A stretch of 64,000 bases of DNA from Tretioscincus oriximinensis (lineage: Eukaryota; Chordata; Lepidosauria; Squamata; Gymnophthalmidae). The notes under the pieces are model-generated. The model was not told the origin of the DNA, ran no database searches, and worked only from the letters and a program-made list of their open reading frames with translations. Shown piece after piece: positions 55,036 to 64,000 of this stretch. Numbering within the stretch: the first letter of the stretch is position 1; each line of letters starts with the position of its first letter. The stretch is taken from the NCBI GenBank assembly GCA_022410635.1, contig JAJVDF010000207.1, positions 781,130 through 845,129 of the forward strand. The letters are read 5' to 3'. The position numbers were made by a program, and so were the translations under genes.

Positions 55036-56035
55036 TGTACCTCCAGCAGCACACATCAAAATGTCTCATTGTAGACTAGGCTGGATCCTGGTTCCTGTCA
55101 GCTGCCAAACTGCCATAATTGCCCAACCCCTATGCTCTTGGGTAATTTCCAGGTTCGCAGGAAATTGCAACTTAGAAGTAAAGAAAGTTTTGTCCCCTTC
55201 CTTCAAATTAGTCCTAGCTAAATCAGATNATACAAGACACCAAACATATGATTTCAAATGTATTCCATGCTGCCTGTCTTTGGATGTTTTTTTCTGGACC
55301 ACGAACATTCTCCGCAGTACACATAAAAAAGTGTGTGCTGAAAAAAGGTTCCAAAAGTCATATGGCATTGCAGAAATCAGAGGATTTATAGCTGCTCCAT
55401 AGGTGCAGATATGGAGCAGGAGGGTGAGAGTTAACTATTGTGTAGTAAGTTTATGCTCTTACCATGCAAAATACATATTATTAAATCCTGATTTATGTGA
55501 TCCAGATTAGCTGCATTTGACAGATTGGGCAACATTAGAACCGAAGCAGCACCTACTACAGTGCAGATGATATGCATGGACATTGCAACCTCACCTATGC
55601 TCCCTTGGATTTTGTCCACATGTGCATGCACTACTGCCTAACCTGGAATATACAGCATTTGTAATACGGATTAATGTGGTCTATTGACATTCTCAGCTAG
55701 ANGTTTCCTAATACAATCTGATCTGAATTGCTGCTAATCCCTAAGGCAGTGTAGACTATTGAGCTTTATAAACCAGGTTTTTAGATACTAATTTAGTAGC
55801 CCATAATACAGGCTTGGGCTTCAATATCGAAGGCCACCGGCAGCCAGGACAGGTGTAGCAGTGAGGTAACACTGTGCAGCAGCACACTGGGCCCTGTGCA
55901 GCCCCACCTGCCATCCCACACNCCCCGCAAGGCAGCAACTCCCTCCCACCAGCAGTTCGGCATGCTGTGTGGTGGGTGCTGCAGCAGTGATGAGATTNGC
56001 TGTTGATGATGAAGATGATGTGTTTGCTTTCATGT
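55036..56035. other. Unassigned sequence with opposed open frames
   Basis: Frames of 124 residues (plus 55028-55402), 100 residues (minus) and 141 residues (minus 55756-56181) show no domain, overlap each other or a GT repeat, and are not called as genes. Confidence 0.45.
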
Positions 56036-56039
56036 ATTT

Positions 56040-56083
56040 GTGTGTGTTGTGTGTTGTGTGTGTGTGTGAGAGAGAGAGAGAGG
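56040..56083. repeat. (GT)n(GA)n microsatellite
   Basis: GTGTGTTGTGTGTTGTGTGT followed by GA units. Confidence 0.9.
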
Positions 56084-56182
56084 ATTACCAATCCAAGCTG
56101 TGCCATGATTGCTCCATAAAGACCAATGGGCATAGCTTGGAATCTTGGTTTCATCAATACCTGTTTTATTAATGCTACCAAT

Positions 56183-56440
56183 GTGTAGCCAGTTTGGTGT
56201 AGTAGTTATAGTGTTAGATTGGACCTGGTAGTCTCCCAGTTTGGTTCCCCACTCCTCCACGAAAGCCAGTTGGGTGACCTTGGACCAGTCACAGTTCTTT
56301 GAACTCTCTCAGCCCCACCTACTCCACAGGTTGTCTGTTGTGGAGAAAGTAACAAAAGCTATGTGCGCCACCCTATGGTTGGCTGCCATGATACCTTCGG
56401 GTATANGGTGGAATACAAGTACAAATAAATAAATAATAAA
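56183..56440 (+). mobile_element. tRNA-derived SINE, full length
   Basis: Head TGTAGCCAGTTTGGTGTAGT AGTTATAGTGTTAGATTGG, B-box region GTTTGGTTCCCC, body CTCAGCCCCACCTACTCCAC, tail TACCTTCGGGTATA..GGTGG and a final AATAAATAAATAA run. The most complete SINE of the window. Confidence 0.9.
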
Positions 56441-56639
56441 GAAATAGTAAGCACATAGGCATGTGAGTATTGAATGATGCACTTACTATTCCCTTCAGCA
56501 TTCAATCCCTTTGGGGGAAAAGTGGTGGGGGAAACAACTTCCCAAAACATTTTTGAAATGTAAGAAACCTGTCGCTTGGCTTGGGTGGAAAATGCTTCCA
56601 CCGTGCAAACACATATCATCTTGGCTCAAACCTACAGAA

Positions 56640-56790
56640 AATGTATTTGCTATATGAAGTGTGAAGCAGCTCTAAATTGAGTTTTTCTCGAAAGAGAAAT
56701 TTCAGCTGTTCATTTACATAATTCATACTGCAATTTGCATCACCTTTAATTAGGCAGGGTAACAAAAGGGAATACTTCCCCCATCGCCCA
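56640..56790. promoter_or_regulatory. Candidate conserved noncoding element, short
   Basis: Close-packed binding-site words: CAGCTG E-box, CATTTACATAATTCAT, ATTTGCAT octamer-like and TTTAATTAGG homeodomain-like within about 90 bp, no repeat match. Compositional evidence only. Confidence 0.3.
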
Positions 56791-57244
56791 AGGAATTAGC
56801 TGCTAAGTTATGGAAGTCGGTTGAAAACCAGTTGTTTAACCTTACAAGCAGGGAAATTGGGAACTTCCCAAAAGGAAATGTGTGGCATGTTATTTTTTAG
56901 AGCTGAATAAAGAAACACTGTTACAAGGGAAAGAAGTTCTCAACTTTATGAGCCAACTCATTCCAAACAAGAGGAGCACCCCTAGAGCACCCTGATATTC
57001 TTGGGAGCTAAAGACAATGAAACAGGAAGGCCAATAGTTGGAGTGCAGGTCAAATGTCTATCTGAACATGTCATATCTACCATGTGGTGGTGGTGGGTGG
57101 CAGCAGAGAAAATGAATAATTTCTCTGCTACCATTGCATCCTCAAGTAACTGTCCAGCAGAACTGTCCAGTGGTGAATGGAATGAAAATATCTAGCCTGA
57201 GAGAGCAAGAACAAAGNCCATATTTGCTGTGGCAATTACGCAAG
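56791..57244. other. Unassigned sequence
   Basis: Frame 57001-57195 has no domain. Nothing else recognised. Confidence 0.45.
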
Positions 57245-57800
57245 GCAACATTTTGAAGGAAAGGTTCCTCAGATTCACGAGGGATTGGATACCACACTTG
57301 TAAATAGCCCAGAGGAAGTGTCCAGAGAATTATCTAGTTCTGTTATCTTGGATCAGTTTGAAGTATTGCGACCTAGTGATGTGGACAAGTTGCTTGTTGG
57401 GGTTTGGCCAACTTCGTATCCTCTGAATCCTTGCCCTTCCTGGCAGGGTATGACTGAGTGGGTTTAGGAAGTAGTGAATGCTTCTCTTAGGGATCCCGCT
57501 GGCTTTTAAAAAGACCGTGGTGTGATCTTTCAAGAAGTCTTCCCTCAACCGGGAAGAGTTAAACAACTACTGCCCAGTAGCCAATATACCCTTCCTGAGC
57601 AAGATACTGGAGCAAGCNTGGCTGTTCAACAGCAGGCATTCTTGGAAAAAATGATTATCTTCATCCTCTTCAATCTGACTTCAGGCCTGGTCATGGCATG
57701 GAAACCACCTTAGTCGCCATGGTTGATGACCTTCTACCAAAGGTTGGTATAGGTCTCCTCGTAGGGCAGTATAGAAATGTAAATAAATTAACAAAGTAGA
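57245..57800 (+). mobile_element. L2 LINE, reverse transcriptase remnant joined to 3' end
   Basis: Translations show DVDKLLVGVWPTSYPLNPCPSW (in pieces under several frames), then an ASLRDP-like block, N-terminal finger-type residues around a PxxNxPFLSKxLE motif, and QSDFRPGHGMETTLVAMVDD, which are landmarks of the L2-clade reverse transcriptase upstream of its catalytic core. Coding then jumps to a 3' terminus GTAGGGCAGTATAGAAATGT AAATAAATTA, so the catalytic core and rest of ORF2 are deleted. Stops and frameshifts make it inactive. Confidence 0.8.
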
Positions 57801-57844
57801 TTCCGTGTTTTATTGTTCTGTCAGCTTCTAACATGAGAGATGTT

Positions 57845-57950
57845 ATGTGACACTCTCCTGTCAGCCATTTTGTTTGCTGATTGACAAGAGGAAATCCAGT
57901 ATTCCCTCCTGTCAGATTGTTTTCTTTCAATTTCAGATTCCTTCATCTCT
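57845..57950 (+). repeat. Dispersed repeat, family C
   Basis: CTCCTGTCAGCCATTTTGTT TGCTGATTGACAAGAGGAAATCC; matches 5.83 kb and, inverted, 59.33 kb. Confidence 0.55.
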
Positions 57951-58044
57951 CGCCTTTGCTGTTTCTTATCAAAACTATGCACACATCACAGTCATTCCAC
58001 CCTATTTAGCGATTCAACAGCTGTTGTGCCCAGCAATCCAATAA

Positions 58045-58112
58045 TGCAGTGAGGTGGGCCACTGTGAGATGGGGTGCTGGACTAAATGATCTGTGACCTG
58101 ATCTATCAGGGC
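58045..58112 (+). mobile_element. CR1 3' end scrap
   Basis: GGGCCACTGTGAGATGGGGT GCTGGACTAAATG then CAGGGCTCCTCATCTTTTTC, a diverged CR1 3' terminus. Confidence 0.6.
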
Positions 58113-59279
58113 TCCTCATCTTTTTCTGATCTTCTGCTTCCTACAAAGTCATCTATAAATTCAAATATGCTCTTCAAGTTGAATTTTCAGAATCAGCAGN
58201 CCTCCTCTGGAGAGAGGTTGAAAAGAACTTAAGAGACACTCTCCATATTATGTGAAGAATTTTGAGGAGAGCCACTCCAGCAATTTGGAAGCCTTCCAAA
58301 GCAGCTTGTAATGAACCACCAACTTTAGAAAGATGGATGTGACATGATGTGAATGTCTTCCTCACAATATTAGAGCAGAATTCCCTGAAGCAATATTAAA
58401 CCTTTGAAGACAAACCATAAACCTGGAATAGACATTTGATTGCAATGGTTTTATTATTATTGAAAGTATTCACAATTACAACAAGAGCCCTCTAAACAAG
58501 CCAAGTCTGTTCATAGATATATCTAATGCTGAGGGACATCGATTCAATAGCTCCCAAAGAAGCATTTGTCTGCCTCCAGAAATGCAATAGATCTTTTTGG
58601 TGTGACACTAGTAAGAGTCATAGGGGAGCAAACGGGCCCATCATCCCTGGTGCAAGACTTGAGGGGATCCCAGAGCTTGAGCCTTCCTCCCACCTTTGTC
58701 CCATGACTTAATTTTAAAGCCTTAACTTTGACCTTGAATACACTGGGAATGGGGAAAGCCTTCTCCTCTCCATATATTATGTCGGGTCTGTTGGGCAGTG
58801 CAGGGAGGCAAGGGTTTCTTCTTGCACCAGGAATGGAGACAAAGGTGGGCTAGATAAGTGGGCTTGGACGGGAGGGGTACATTGGATGCTTGCACCTGCA
58901 GAGAGAATGCCATATGTGTTCCCAGAAGTAAAGAATTTGGGGAGTCACCACGGGCACTGCAACACCAGAATTCTTGGCTATCAGTAATGAGCATGAAAGG
59001 AAGAGCCAAAGGCTGCAGGCAGAGTCAATAATCCATCTGAAAGTCAAAGTTCTATTGCATTTGCCTCACCAGCCTGTTAGATAAAATGGCAGAATGTGGG
59101 GTTTAAAGCCATTTATCTGGGTTATCAGTAAACTGGGAAAGCCAGTTTTCACACTGGGATATAGGGTTAAATCAGAAAGGCTATGCTGTAAGGATATTTT
59201 TAGTGAGAAACTATGAGAATATTGAGGTTTGTTTACATTCCCATAAGCTTCCCCTCACCTCATAAAAGGGGTGTGTGAA
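58113..59279. other. Unassigned sequence
   Basis: No gene or family recognised. Confidence 0.45.
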
Positions 59280-59510
59280 ATATGATATTGGCAGCAGACT
59301 AACTAATAGCATTTGGGACGAGGAACTACGGAACTGCCTCTTGACAACCAGCAAACAAAATGGCTGCCAGGAGAGAAGTGCCAACCATGGAAAATTTCAT
59401 TTGCCAAGAACTGTCAGGATTAAAAAAATCCGGAATAAACTATAAATGTATGAACACAACACTTTAAAGCCGGAAAATGAATGAACCAGATTATCGGGAA
59501 AATCCGGAAT
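59280..59510 (-). repeat. Dispersed repeat, family C, longer copy
   Basis: Reverse strand CTCCTGGCAGCCATTTTGTT TGCTGGTTGTCAAGAGG. Also contains two ATCCGGAATAAAC words (about 59428 and 59499), reminiscent of family B right ends. Confidence 0.5.
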
Positions 59511-59734
59511 AAACANGTGCTACGTGGATCACCCNGTTTCCTTTTAATGCAACTACAGAAGGGCTGATCTTTTGCAAATGAGTGCCCCAAATAAGCTTTA
59601 TGTGGTCACAACTTCAGTTTCCTTCAGGGAGACTGAAAACTAAAAATTGAACCCACAATCTTATATATGTGGAGCCTGTATTTCACCACTGAGCTAACAG
59701 GCTTGTTGTGCTTGAAATAAGTACAATTCATTTT

Positions 59735-61250
59735 CAGGTTTTACAACGGCATGCTTGTCAGAAGTTGTTACCTATTTATAATTTGCCCTAGTGATGTCCT
59801 GCCTTCTGCAAAGGTCCATGTTAACGCCACGGACAGCTTGCTTCTGACTACTAATGTCAACCATTCAAGTCTCATTCGTAAAATAAGATGTCAAAGTGAA
59901 GAAGAGGAAATGACAGAAAATGCCTTAAGGGTGTACTTTCATAGAAGAATGCCTTCGGTGTCAGAGCATGACACTTTATTTATAAGAACTGGGCACTGAT
60001 ATGATTCAAATGGAAGGGATGTTTATTGTATGTCTTCTAGCAGGCATGAAAAATTGTTCTCTTTTCCCCCTTCATAAGCATTAATGTAGTTTCAGACACT
60101 GAGAAAACAGTGGAACAAATGGACAGCATTTCATTCTTACCCCCCACCATCACCACCACTGTGTCAGCGGATTTTGAGACCTTGCCACAAAACATGATTG
60201 AAGTATATGTATTGCAAATCTCCAAGGACAACGGAATGTCAACTGTATAATTTTCAATTTACCTTCTTCTGTCAGCATGTGTCATGCCAAACTCGTATTA
60301 TTTCAAGATGAAGTTATTGCAAGACGCACTCGATACTGCCTGGACTCCCTCTCTCATTTTTCACTTGATCTTGACACACAAGAAAGTTGTTAAGCTTCAT
60401 ATCCCAAAAGAAAATCATTCAGTGGTTTTTGCTTATACAAAGCACAACGGTAATAAATATCCCCACCACCATCACCAATGTAACCGAATTTAAAGATCCA
60501 TCCATACCATCCTCTAATTCAGAACAGGCATCACAGACACTAGCATAGGAGTGGGAGAGGGGCATTTCTCCCATGTTTCTGTTGATGTCACTACAGTATC
60601 TGAAGGTAAAAACATCNGAAGAGCTGAATTGCCCCATTGATCTTTCAGCTACAGGGTATTCCAGGTAAAGGAGCTTTATGCCAAGTGGATTCTGAGTGGT
60701 TTACTGAATATGCATCATCACATGGGGCGAAGTCTTAACCATACAAGTATCAGGCACACTCACAGTACGAAACCCCATGGAGAGGCAATCTCTCACAAGA
60801 CTGAATTGGCTTTCATATCTATGACTTGGGCCCCAAATGTCTTAGAAAAGCCTTCTCCTATATCAACCTGCCNATGCCCCAAGATCTGCAGGGAAAGTCT
60901 TCCTGGCTATCCCACTATTCACAATGGTCAGTAGGGTAAGAACCTTTTGGGTGTTGACTCCTAATTATCAGGTCCACTTCTTTGACATTCTAAAGCATGT
61001 GCAAGCTTTGAGGCCAAAGCAGAGGCTATCCCAGAAGAGCCAGCTCAGTGCGGATGATTCTATTTCCAAACCCACTCCAGCTTCAGTAAAAACTGAACTC
61101 ACAATATCTTCAGTATTACGTAGTGATCTGGTTTTGCTGAATGAGACTAATTTCTCAATTGTCATGGTAGTTTTTTTGGTAGATCCAAGAAGAAAAGTCA
61201 CTAGAAAGAATCTAAAGACAGCATCAAGTTCAACGTCAAGTTAATTAATT
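59735..61250 (+). other. Coding-like tract, unidentified, possible decayed exon
   Basis: Successive plus-strand frames with Ser/Thr/Glu-rich, protein-like composition: 59751-59996 (LLLTTNVNHSSLIRK), about 60077-60240 (VVSDTEKTVEQMDS, PPTITTTVSADFE), about 60441-60540 (TTVINIPTTITNVTEF) and 60924-61244 (SKPTPASVKTELTISS). They lie in different frames separated by stops. This could be a degraded Ser/Thr-rich (mucin- or proteoglycan-like) exon, or chance. No family is recognised and no splice structure is evident. Confidence 0.2.
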
Positions 61251-61689
61251 ATCAAAGGTGAGATACAAGGAAGCCAGAGAAATGAATCTTATGCAGCATT
61301 AACCTCACTTGTTCTTTCACAATTGGCTTTTACAAGTGTTGATTAAACAGTTAGATTATCAGACCACAACTGAAGAATATGCATGAAAAAAGACTGTAAC
61401 ATTTTAGCAGAGTGCTTAGCAAATGTAATAAGGAGCTGTACATTATCTAGATAGAAACAGCAAATGTGTTAAGCTTATAATGCAGATATGATGCCTAAGC
61501 CATGTCTCTGTGTGCAATAGCTATAAATGAAACTCCAAACTCCACAGATACGCATTTGAAATAAACCCTATCTGTGATCGCACATCTTCTTTAAAACCTT
61601 CTTCAGTCATGAAGAATGAGCTTAATCTATTTTTTCTGGACTAAGGTTGTAGGCACATGGGGGTGGAGGGATGGGGTGTTCTGAGCACG
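61251..61689. other. Unassigned sequence
   Basis: Nothing recognised. Confidence 0.5.
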
Positions 61690-62105
61690 ATGATGATACT
61701 GCTCCACTTGTTAATAGAGTTTTCACAATGCACCTGGAAAAAAGGTCCTTTGCCCAACAATATACTTTAGCAGATGCTTTGCAAAATTGCTATGCCTTCA
61801 ATTGAGGAAAGTGAGAAGCCTTCCTTTGTACCACCCTTTAATAGGATTACAGCAAGAAGAATTAATAGCTGGCAGAGCGTACTCAATATTTACTTCCTGA
61901 TTAGTTGTCTCATAAGCCAGCAGGGAACCATAGCTGAGCGTACTCAGTATTTACTTCCTGGTTAATTGTCTCACATGGCAGCACAGAATCACTGGCTGAG
62001 CATGCCCAGTATTTATTTCCTGGTGTCTGGCTGATTTCATGCAGATTTAGAGGCACGTGTTTTGGCTGCAGTTTACAAATGTTTCTCACATTGTGGATTC
62101 TAAAC
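61690..62105. mobile_element. Family G DNA transposon with tripled core
   Basis: The core (GAGCGTACTCAATATTTACT, GAGCGTACTCAGTATTTACT, GAGCATGCCCAGTATTTATT) starts at 61875, 61936 and 61998, giving units of 61-62 bp. Right end TTTGGCTGCAGTTTACAAAT then CACATTGTGGATTC matches the other copies. Confidence 0.7.
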
Positions 62106-62440
62106 CCATTGTGCCTGCATCATAAATAATAATAATAAAAAACCAGACTGAGTTTATCCTTCAAGACTGGAGAAGGTTTCAAAATAGATGGGTGATCAAG
62201 GCTCCTGGACAAAAAAATGTACAGAGACATGCACCTGATGTCTCTTTGACCACATCAGGTGCATCAGAAACCCAATTAAGCCTGTCAACTGATGGGGAAA
62301 ACTTTCTATGATAAAACAGGATACGGATCTTGTGGTTCTAGTGGACAGTTCAATGAAGGATTCAACCCAGTGTGCAACACATTTTTTTTNNAAAAAAGCA
62401 AATTCAATGNTAAGAGTGATTAGGATGGAAACAGAAAATA
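62106..62440. other. Unassigned sequence
   Basis: T9-NN-A6 junction at 62383-62397 suggests an assembly compromise. Perfect inverted CACCTGATGT / ACATCAGGTGCA near 62231-62265 forms a short hairpin. Confidence 0.5.
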
Positions 62441-62673
62441 AATGATGAGGCTACATTTGGAATATTTTGTGCAATTCTGGTCATCACACCTCAGAAAGGA
62501 TATTGAAGAACAGGAAACAATAATCATCAATAGCCTAGAACATCTCTCATGAAATCAGGCTACAACATCTAAGCCCTTTTGGGCGTGAAAAATGAACTTT
62601 AAGAAGTCTAAGTGAAGTGTAAAAATCATGCATGGGGTGGAAAAGGTGGAGAGAGAAAAACTCTTCTATTGCA
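62441..62673 (+). mobile_element. CR1 LINE fragment
   Basis: GATGAGGCTACATTTGGAAT ATTTTGTGC then ACAACATCTAAGCCCTTTTG, corresponding to ORF2 sequence at 16.70-16.95 kb. Lacks the 3' end. Confidence 0.75.
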
Positions 62674-63275
62674 GGACATAAGAATATAAGAGGAGCCCTG
62701 CTGAAACAGGCTAGGGCCCTTCTAGTCCAGGCCTTCTGTCTCACACAATGGCCCATCAATTGCATCTGGGCAGTCTGGAACAGAAGGCAAAACCTCACCA
62801 ATTCCTGATGCCCTACAAATGGTACCTGTTGCTCCATCTCAGAGGCAGCATCAAGTTATCCATCCTAGTAGTTGTTTATTCTCTTGATATCCATGAACTT
62901 GTCTAATCCTCTCTTACAGCTATCCAGGCTGCTGGCTATCACCACCTCTTCTGGAAGTAAATTCCAAAGGCCGATGACCCTCTGGGTGAAAAAATACTTT
63001 CCTTTGTCTGTCCTCTATCTTCTGTCCAACAGTTTCAAGGAATGCCTCCTGGTTCTAGAGTTTTTTCTAGAAATATTTTTCTCTATGCATCTTATCCATC
63101 CCATGCATGATTTTATATATTTCAATCAGATCACCTCTTAAACACCGTCTTTTGAGGCTGAAGTGCCTAGACANTGCAGTCTGATTTCATAATGGAGGTA
63201 CTCCAGTCCCTTGGTCATTCTTGTTGCCCTTTTCTGCACCTTCTCCACAATATCTTTTTTGAGATGTGGTGCTTG
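62674..63275 (-). mobile_element. CR1 LINE 3' end
   Basis: Plus-strand left end ACATAAGAATATAAGAGGAG is the CR1 3' terminus; the body reads back through the ORF2 C-terminus to TTGTTGCCCTTTTCTGCACC. It abuts the opposite-strand CR1 fragment, so two copies meet at 62.67 kb. Confidence 0.85.
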
Positions 63276-64000
63276 TGGATGCAACCTTTCATGTCCTCTG
63301 GGAACCAACTTATTGAAAATAGTTTTGACTGCAGCTATTCTTTCTTCCTTGTTTCTATTCTCTGCTTGATTAGGAAACAGTGAAGGGCACTTTTCATTCT
63401 TTTTTCCTAGAACATATCCAACTTCAGCTTTCCCTGCAAGTGCTCATTAAAGCTACTTTACAGATCATTTCCCCTCTTATCTGGCAATATCGACCTACTT
63501 AGGTGGTGGGCAATGATGTGAAATAATAAATTCTAATTGCAAGATGATGGGCATTTGCTTAGAAGATGTGTAGGCAACCACTCAAACGTTGCTTCAATTA
63601 GTAAGGTTGCATCTACATGGCATTCCCTGCTCTGACTCCCCAGTATAGCACTTCAGGGCCAGGATCCATGTAGGCAAGCTCAATTTGCCCTATACCGACT
63701 CAGAATCTTGGAAGGAATATCCCTATAGCAGTCACTTTACTGCCTGGTTTAGGGAAGACCCTTTTTTTATGTANCCTGAAATGGGTCCAGTTGAAATTGG
63801 TCTCAAACAATTGCATTGATCCCTTGTATACAGCCAAATGAAAGGGGAGGTGACTTAGTTTGCTGTGATTAAGACAGGGGCATAGTGAGGAGAAAATATC
63901 TCAAATTCTGCACTCTAGTCACCCGCAGCATAAAGGTCCCTACCAGGCCACACTTAGCTATTTCAATAAATGTGAAACAAATTTCAAATTTTGACTTTGA
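63276..64000. other. Unassigned sequence
   Basis: Reaches the right edge; no gene or family recognised. Confidence 0.45.

Noticed and set aside
55028..55402. 124-residue plus frame opposed by a 100-residue minus frame
   Set aside because: Starts inside a family G transposon end, contains an N, no family resemblance.
55756..56181. 141-residue reverse-strand frame
   Set aside because: Includes the translated GT/GA microsatellite (His/Thr run) and two ambiguous codons; no domain.
62674..63275. Twin-priming inversion of a single CR1 insertion
   Set aside because: The inverted piece is on the 3' side of the element, the wrong end for twin priming.

Overview
This window reads as an intergenic or deep-intronic stretch of a vertebrate genome, most likely a squamate reptile (a lizard-like genome). 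The basis is the repeat mix: CR1 LINEs ending in TTATGTTCTTATG, L2 LINE 3' ends, L1 3' ends, tRNA-derived SINEs of Sauria-SINE type, and many palindromic hAT-like DNA transposons with 8-bp target duplications. This is inference; no marker gene fixes the species. I found no intact protein-coding gene, no functional RNA gene and no CRISPR or operon structure. The open frames present are LINE remnants, translations of simple repeats, or chance frames. Scattered single Ns mark it as draft sequence.

Layout: 0-3 kb holds an L1 3' end, CR1 scraps, SINEs and a solo LTR with TATA box, polyadenylation signal and 4-bp target duplication. 3.3-4.3 kb holds a long homopyrimidine tract beside a CpG-retaining block that is the best candidate conserved regulatory element. 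5-12.5 kb has a near-perfect 2 x 90-bp palindromic insertion, foldback elements, CR1 and L1 ends. 12.5-28 kb is dominated by several nonautonomous DNA-transposon families, some nested in each other, and a CR1 ORF2 end at 16.65-17.37 kb. 28-37 kb has SINEs around a 123-bp-arm inverted repeat, L2 ends, LTR-like repeats and a 608-bp hAT-like foldback element. 39-43.4 kb carries CR1 with an in-frame GCA expansion and a second locus of the same LTR-like repeats. 43.4-43.8 kb is a second strong conserved-element candidate. 44-64 kb continues with SINEs, CR1, L2, an LTR, a foldback element with a perfect 8-bp target duplication, and a DNA transposon nested in another.

Nothing here works together as a pathway. 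The informative content is the layering of mobile elements, datable from target duplications and nested insertions, and a few unique CpG-retaining blocks that may be long-range enhancers of a developmental gene outside the window. I see no convincing new molecular system. The most novel items are the foldback hAT-like families, the palindromic retroelement insertion, and the candidate conserved elements.
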